A DNA stretch of 16,647 nt from Saprospiraceae bacterium. GTDB lineage: Bacteria; Bacteroidota; Bacteroidia; Chitinophagales; Saprospiraceae. Location of the stretch: positions 1 to 16,647 of the forward strand of contig SLDF01000030.1 of the NCBI GenBank assembly GCA_007125435.1, in the 5' to 3' direction. The notes beneath the pieces were generated by a model. That model saw only the letters and a list, made by a program, of their open reading frames with translations. It did no database searches and had not been told where the DNA came from. This document shows, in pieces, positions 15,651-16,647 of the stretch (its first letter is position 1; the number at the start of each line of letters is the position of its first letter). The position numbers and the translations under genes are program-made.

Positions 15651-15659
15651 TACTTTTGC
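15651..15659 (+). promoter_or_regulatory. Promoter -7 box of the barrel gene
   Basis: TACTTTTGC matches TAnnTTTGC exactly and ends 8 nt before the chosen ATG at 15668. With the usual start point 5-7 nt downstream, the mRNA would be almost leaderless. A clear -33 TTG is not seen. Confidence 0.6.
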
Positions 15660-15667
15660 ACCCGATT

Positions 15668-16501
15668 ATGAATATAAGGATAAGTGTCGTCATATTATCT
15701 TGTGCTATGTGGCTGATTAGTAGCCCTGCTTTTGCACAGAAAGGCTGGGAGCTGGGAGGTTGGCTTGGCGCATCCTACTATTTTGGTGACCTAAACACCA
15801 ATTATGATTTATCGCGACCTGGTCCCGGTGGGGGAATGGCGGCGAGGTATAATTTTAACTCCCGAGTAAGCTTGGCCCTTTCGGCCAACTATGGACGTAT
15901 ATCTGGTAGTGATGAAAACTCTAGAAATACTTTTGAGCGAGCACGAAACTTAGACTTTGCTTCTAATGTTTTTGATGGATCCATCAGCTTTGAATTCAAT
16001 TTTCTGAATTATGTGCATGGCTCTAGAGATCATCCCTTTACACCATACTTGTTTGGTGGCGTCAGTTTTTTTGCTTTTAATCCACGAACCAGATTTGAAG
16101 ACGAATGGATTTCTTTAAGAGACCTGGGCACTGAGGGGCAATTCCCCGGAGAAGAATACTTTTTGCTACAGCCCGCATTGAACTTTGGCCTTGGCTTTAA
16201 GATTGACATTACATCTGACTGGTCATTGAATATTGAGCTGAGCTTAAGAAGGCTGTTTACAGATTACTTAGATGATGTCAGTTCGGTTTATCCGGATATG
16301 GATGAGTTACTGGCTTTGAGAGGGCCTACTGCTGTTGCTTTATCAGACCGATCGAGTCCTGAAGACAGAGATAGGTTTCGTCTTGGTCAGGCAGGCATTC
16401 AAAGAGGCAGCGGTAACAATACGGATTCCTACAATTTCATAAGGGTAGGACTTATGTACTACTTTGGCTACTTGCCATGCCCTGATATTTCACCGTTTTA
16501 A
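15668..16501 (+). CDS. DUF6089-like outer-membrane beta-barrel protein
   Basis: The ATG at 15668 is preferred over an in-frame TTG at 15656, which lies inside the promoter box. It gives 277 residues starting with a signal peptide (hydrophobic 3-20, cleavage at AFA/Q24). The mature protein alternates aromatic and small residues as in transmembrane beta strands (WELGGWLGASYYFGDLNTNY, MAARYNFNSRVSLALSANYG, TPYLFGGVSFFAFNP, LNFGLGFKIDI) and ends in a strand with aromatics (IRVGLMYYFGYL). The GDLNT, GRISG.DE.SRNTFERARNL and YVHGSRDHPFTPYLFGG blocks match the DUF6089 family of Bacteroidota, which I recall beside isoprenoid or barrel-assembly genes. Function is unknown; it is probably a structural or porin-like outer-membrane protein. 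Confidence 0.88.
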   Translation: MNIRISVVILSCAMWLISSPAFAQKGWELGGWLGASYYFGDLNTNYDLSRPGPGGGMAARYNFNSRVSLALSANYGRISGSDENSRNTFERARNLDFASNVFDGSISFEFNFLNYVHGSRDHPFTPYLFGGVSFFAFNPRTRFEDEWISLRDLGTEGQFPGEEYFLLQPALNFGLGFKIDITSDWSLNIELSLRRLFTDYLDDVSSVYPDMDELLALRGPTAVALSDRSSPEDRDRFRLGQAGIQRGSGNNTDSYNFIRVGLMYYFGYLPCPDISPF

Positions 16502-16519
16502 GGGTTGTTTTAACCTTTT
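16500..16519 (+). terminator. Weak terminator-like hairpin after the barrel gene
   Basis: AAGGGTT (16500-16506) can pair with AACCTTT (16512-16518), with one G-T wobble, and it overlaps the stop codon. The T-run is minimal, so this may be only partial termination before the next gene. Confidence 0.25.
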
Positions 16520-16543
16520 GTCGCTCACTCATGTTTATGCAAT

Positions 16544-16647
16544 ATGGAAATTAAGTATGATATAAATCAAGTCATAAGGGCTAGACGGTCCGTATTCCCT
16601 CAGTTGTTTGATACTACAAAAACAATCTCTAAAGATATTATTCTTCA
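16544..16647 (+). CDS. Nitroreductase-family protein, 3'-truncated by the window
   Basis: The ATG at 16544 opens a frame that runs off the window, with 34 full codons visible. The N-terminus reads INQVIRARRSVFPQLF followed by a KTISKDII segment. This is the typical beginning of FMN-dependent nitroreductases: an I..RRS motif that binds the flavin phosphate, then the first helix. It would reduce nitro compounds, quinones or related electrophiles with NAD(P)H. It lies 42 nt after the barrel gene on the same strand. The active-site remainder is outside the window, so the substrate cannot be judged. Confidence 0.75.
   Translation, partial: MEIKYDINQVIRARRSVFPQLFDTTKTISKDIIL

Noticed and set aside
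1..16647. CRISPR array, prophage or integrase-bearing island
   Set aside because: No regularly spaced repeats, cas genes, integrase or phage structural genes are present; the adjacent tRNA-Cys is intact and no duplicated tRNA end was found.

Overview
The window reads as Bacteroidota chromosome, probably a Saprospiria- or Cytophagia-like marine or soil lineage. The signs are a giant cell-surface protein ending in a type 9 secretion (T9SS) type B / CHU_C sorting domain, TonB with the family-typical N-terminal NKEYGAYVLRR motif, paired ExbD proteins, an MbnP-family lipoprotein, a DUF6089-type barrel, absence of clear Shine-Dalgarno sites, and several TAnnTTTG-type -7 promoter boxes. The lineage is inferred from gene content only.

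Layout. (1) 1-5223, + strand: the 3' part of a very large secreted adhesin-like protein, whose start lies outside the window. (2) 5232-7300, - strand: a compact three-gene unit transcribed DoxX -> DEDDh exonuclease -> MbnP-like lipoprotein, with a 4-nt gap and a 29-bp overlap. It meets the adhesin gene tail to tail with 8 nt between them. (3) 7301-8362: about 1 kb without a convincing gene. It holds a perfect 20-bp inverted repeat, a C-rich possibly fossil patch, a tiny hydrophobic reading frame and a plus-strand terminator that belongs to no annotated gene. (4) 8363-12775: an energy-transduction cluster, exbB-exbD-exbD-tonB, then a terminator-like hairpin, a 71-aa two-helix membrane protein and a PstS-like lipoprotein. 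(5) 13179-14909: a secreted TPR protein. (6) 15133-15203: tRNA-Cys with its own promoter and a terminator after it. (7) 15337-15516: a structured element with imperfect terminal inverted repeats. (8) 15668-16501: a DUF6089-like outer-membrane barrel with an almost leaderless promoter. (9) From 16544: the start of a nitroreductase-like gene, cut by the window edge.

How the genes may work together. ExbB, two ExbDs and TonB form an inner-membrane motor that uses proton-motive force to drive TonB-dependent outer-membrane transporters. The 71-aa protein, the PstS-like lipoprotein and the TPR protein follow on the same strand, and this order is one I recall from other Bacteroidota. They are plausible accessory or envelope partners of the motor, but the sequence does not prove it. 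The best candidates for undescribed biology are the 71-aa/PstS-like/TPR extension of the Ton cluster, the 15337-15516 element, and the small RNA/peptide locus ending at the orphan terminator near 8138.
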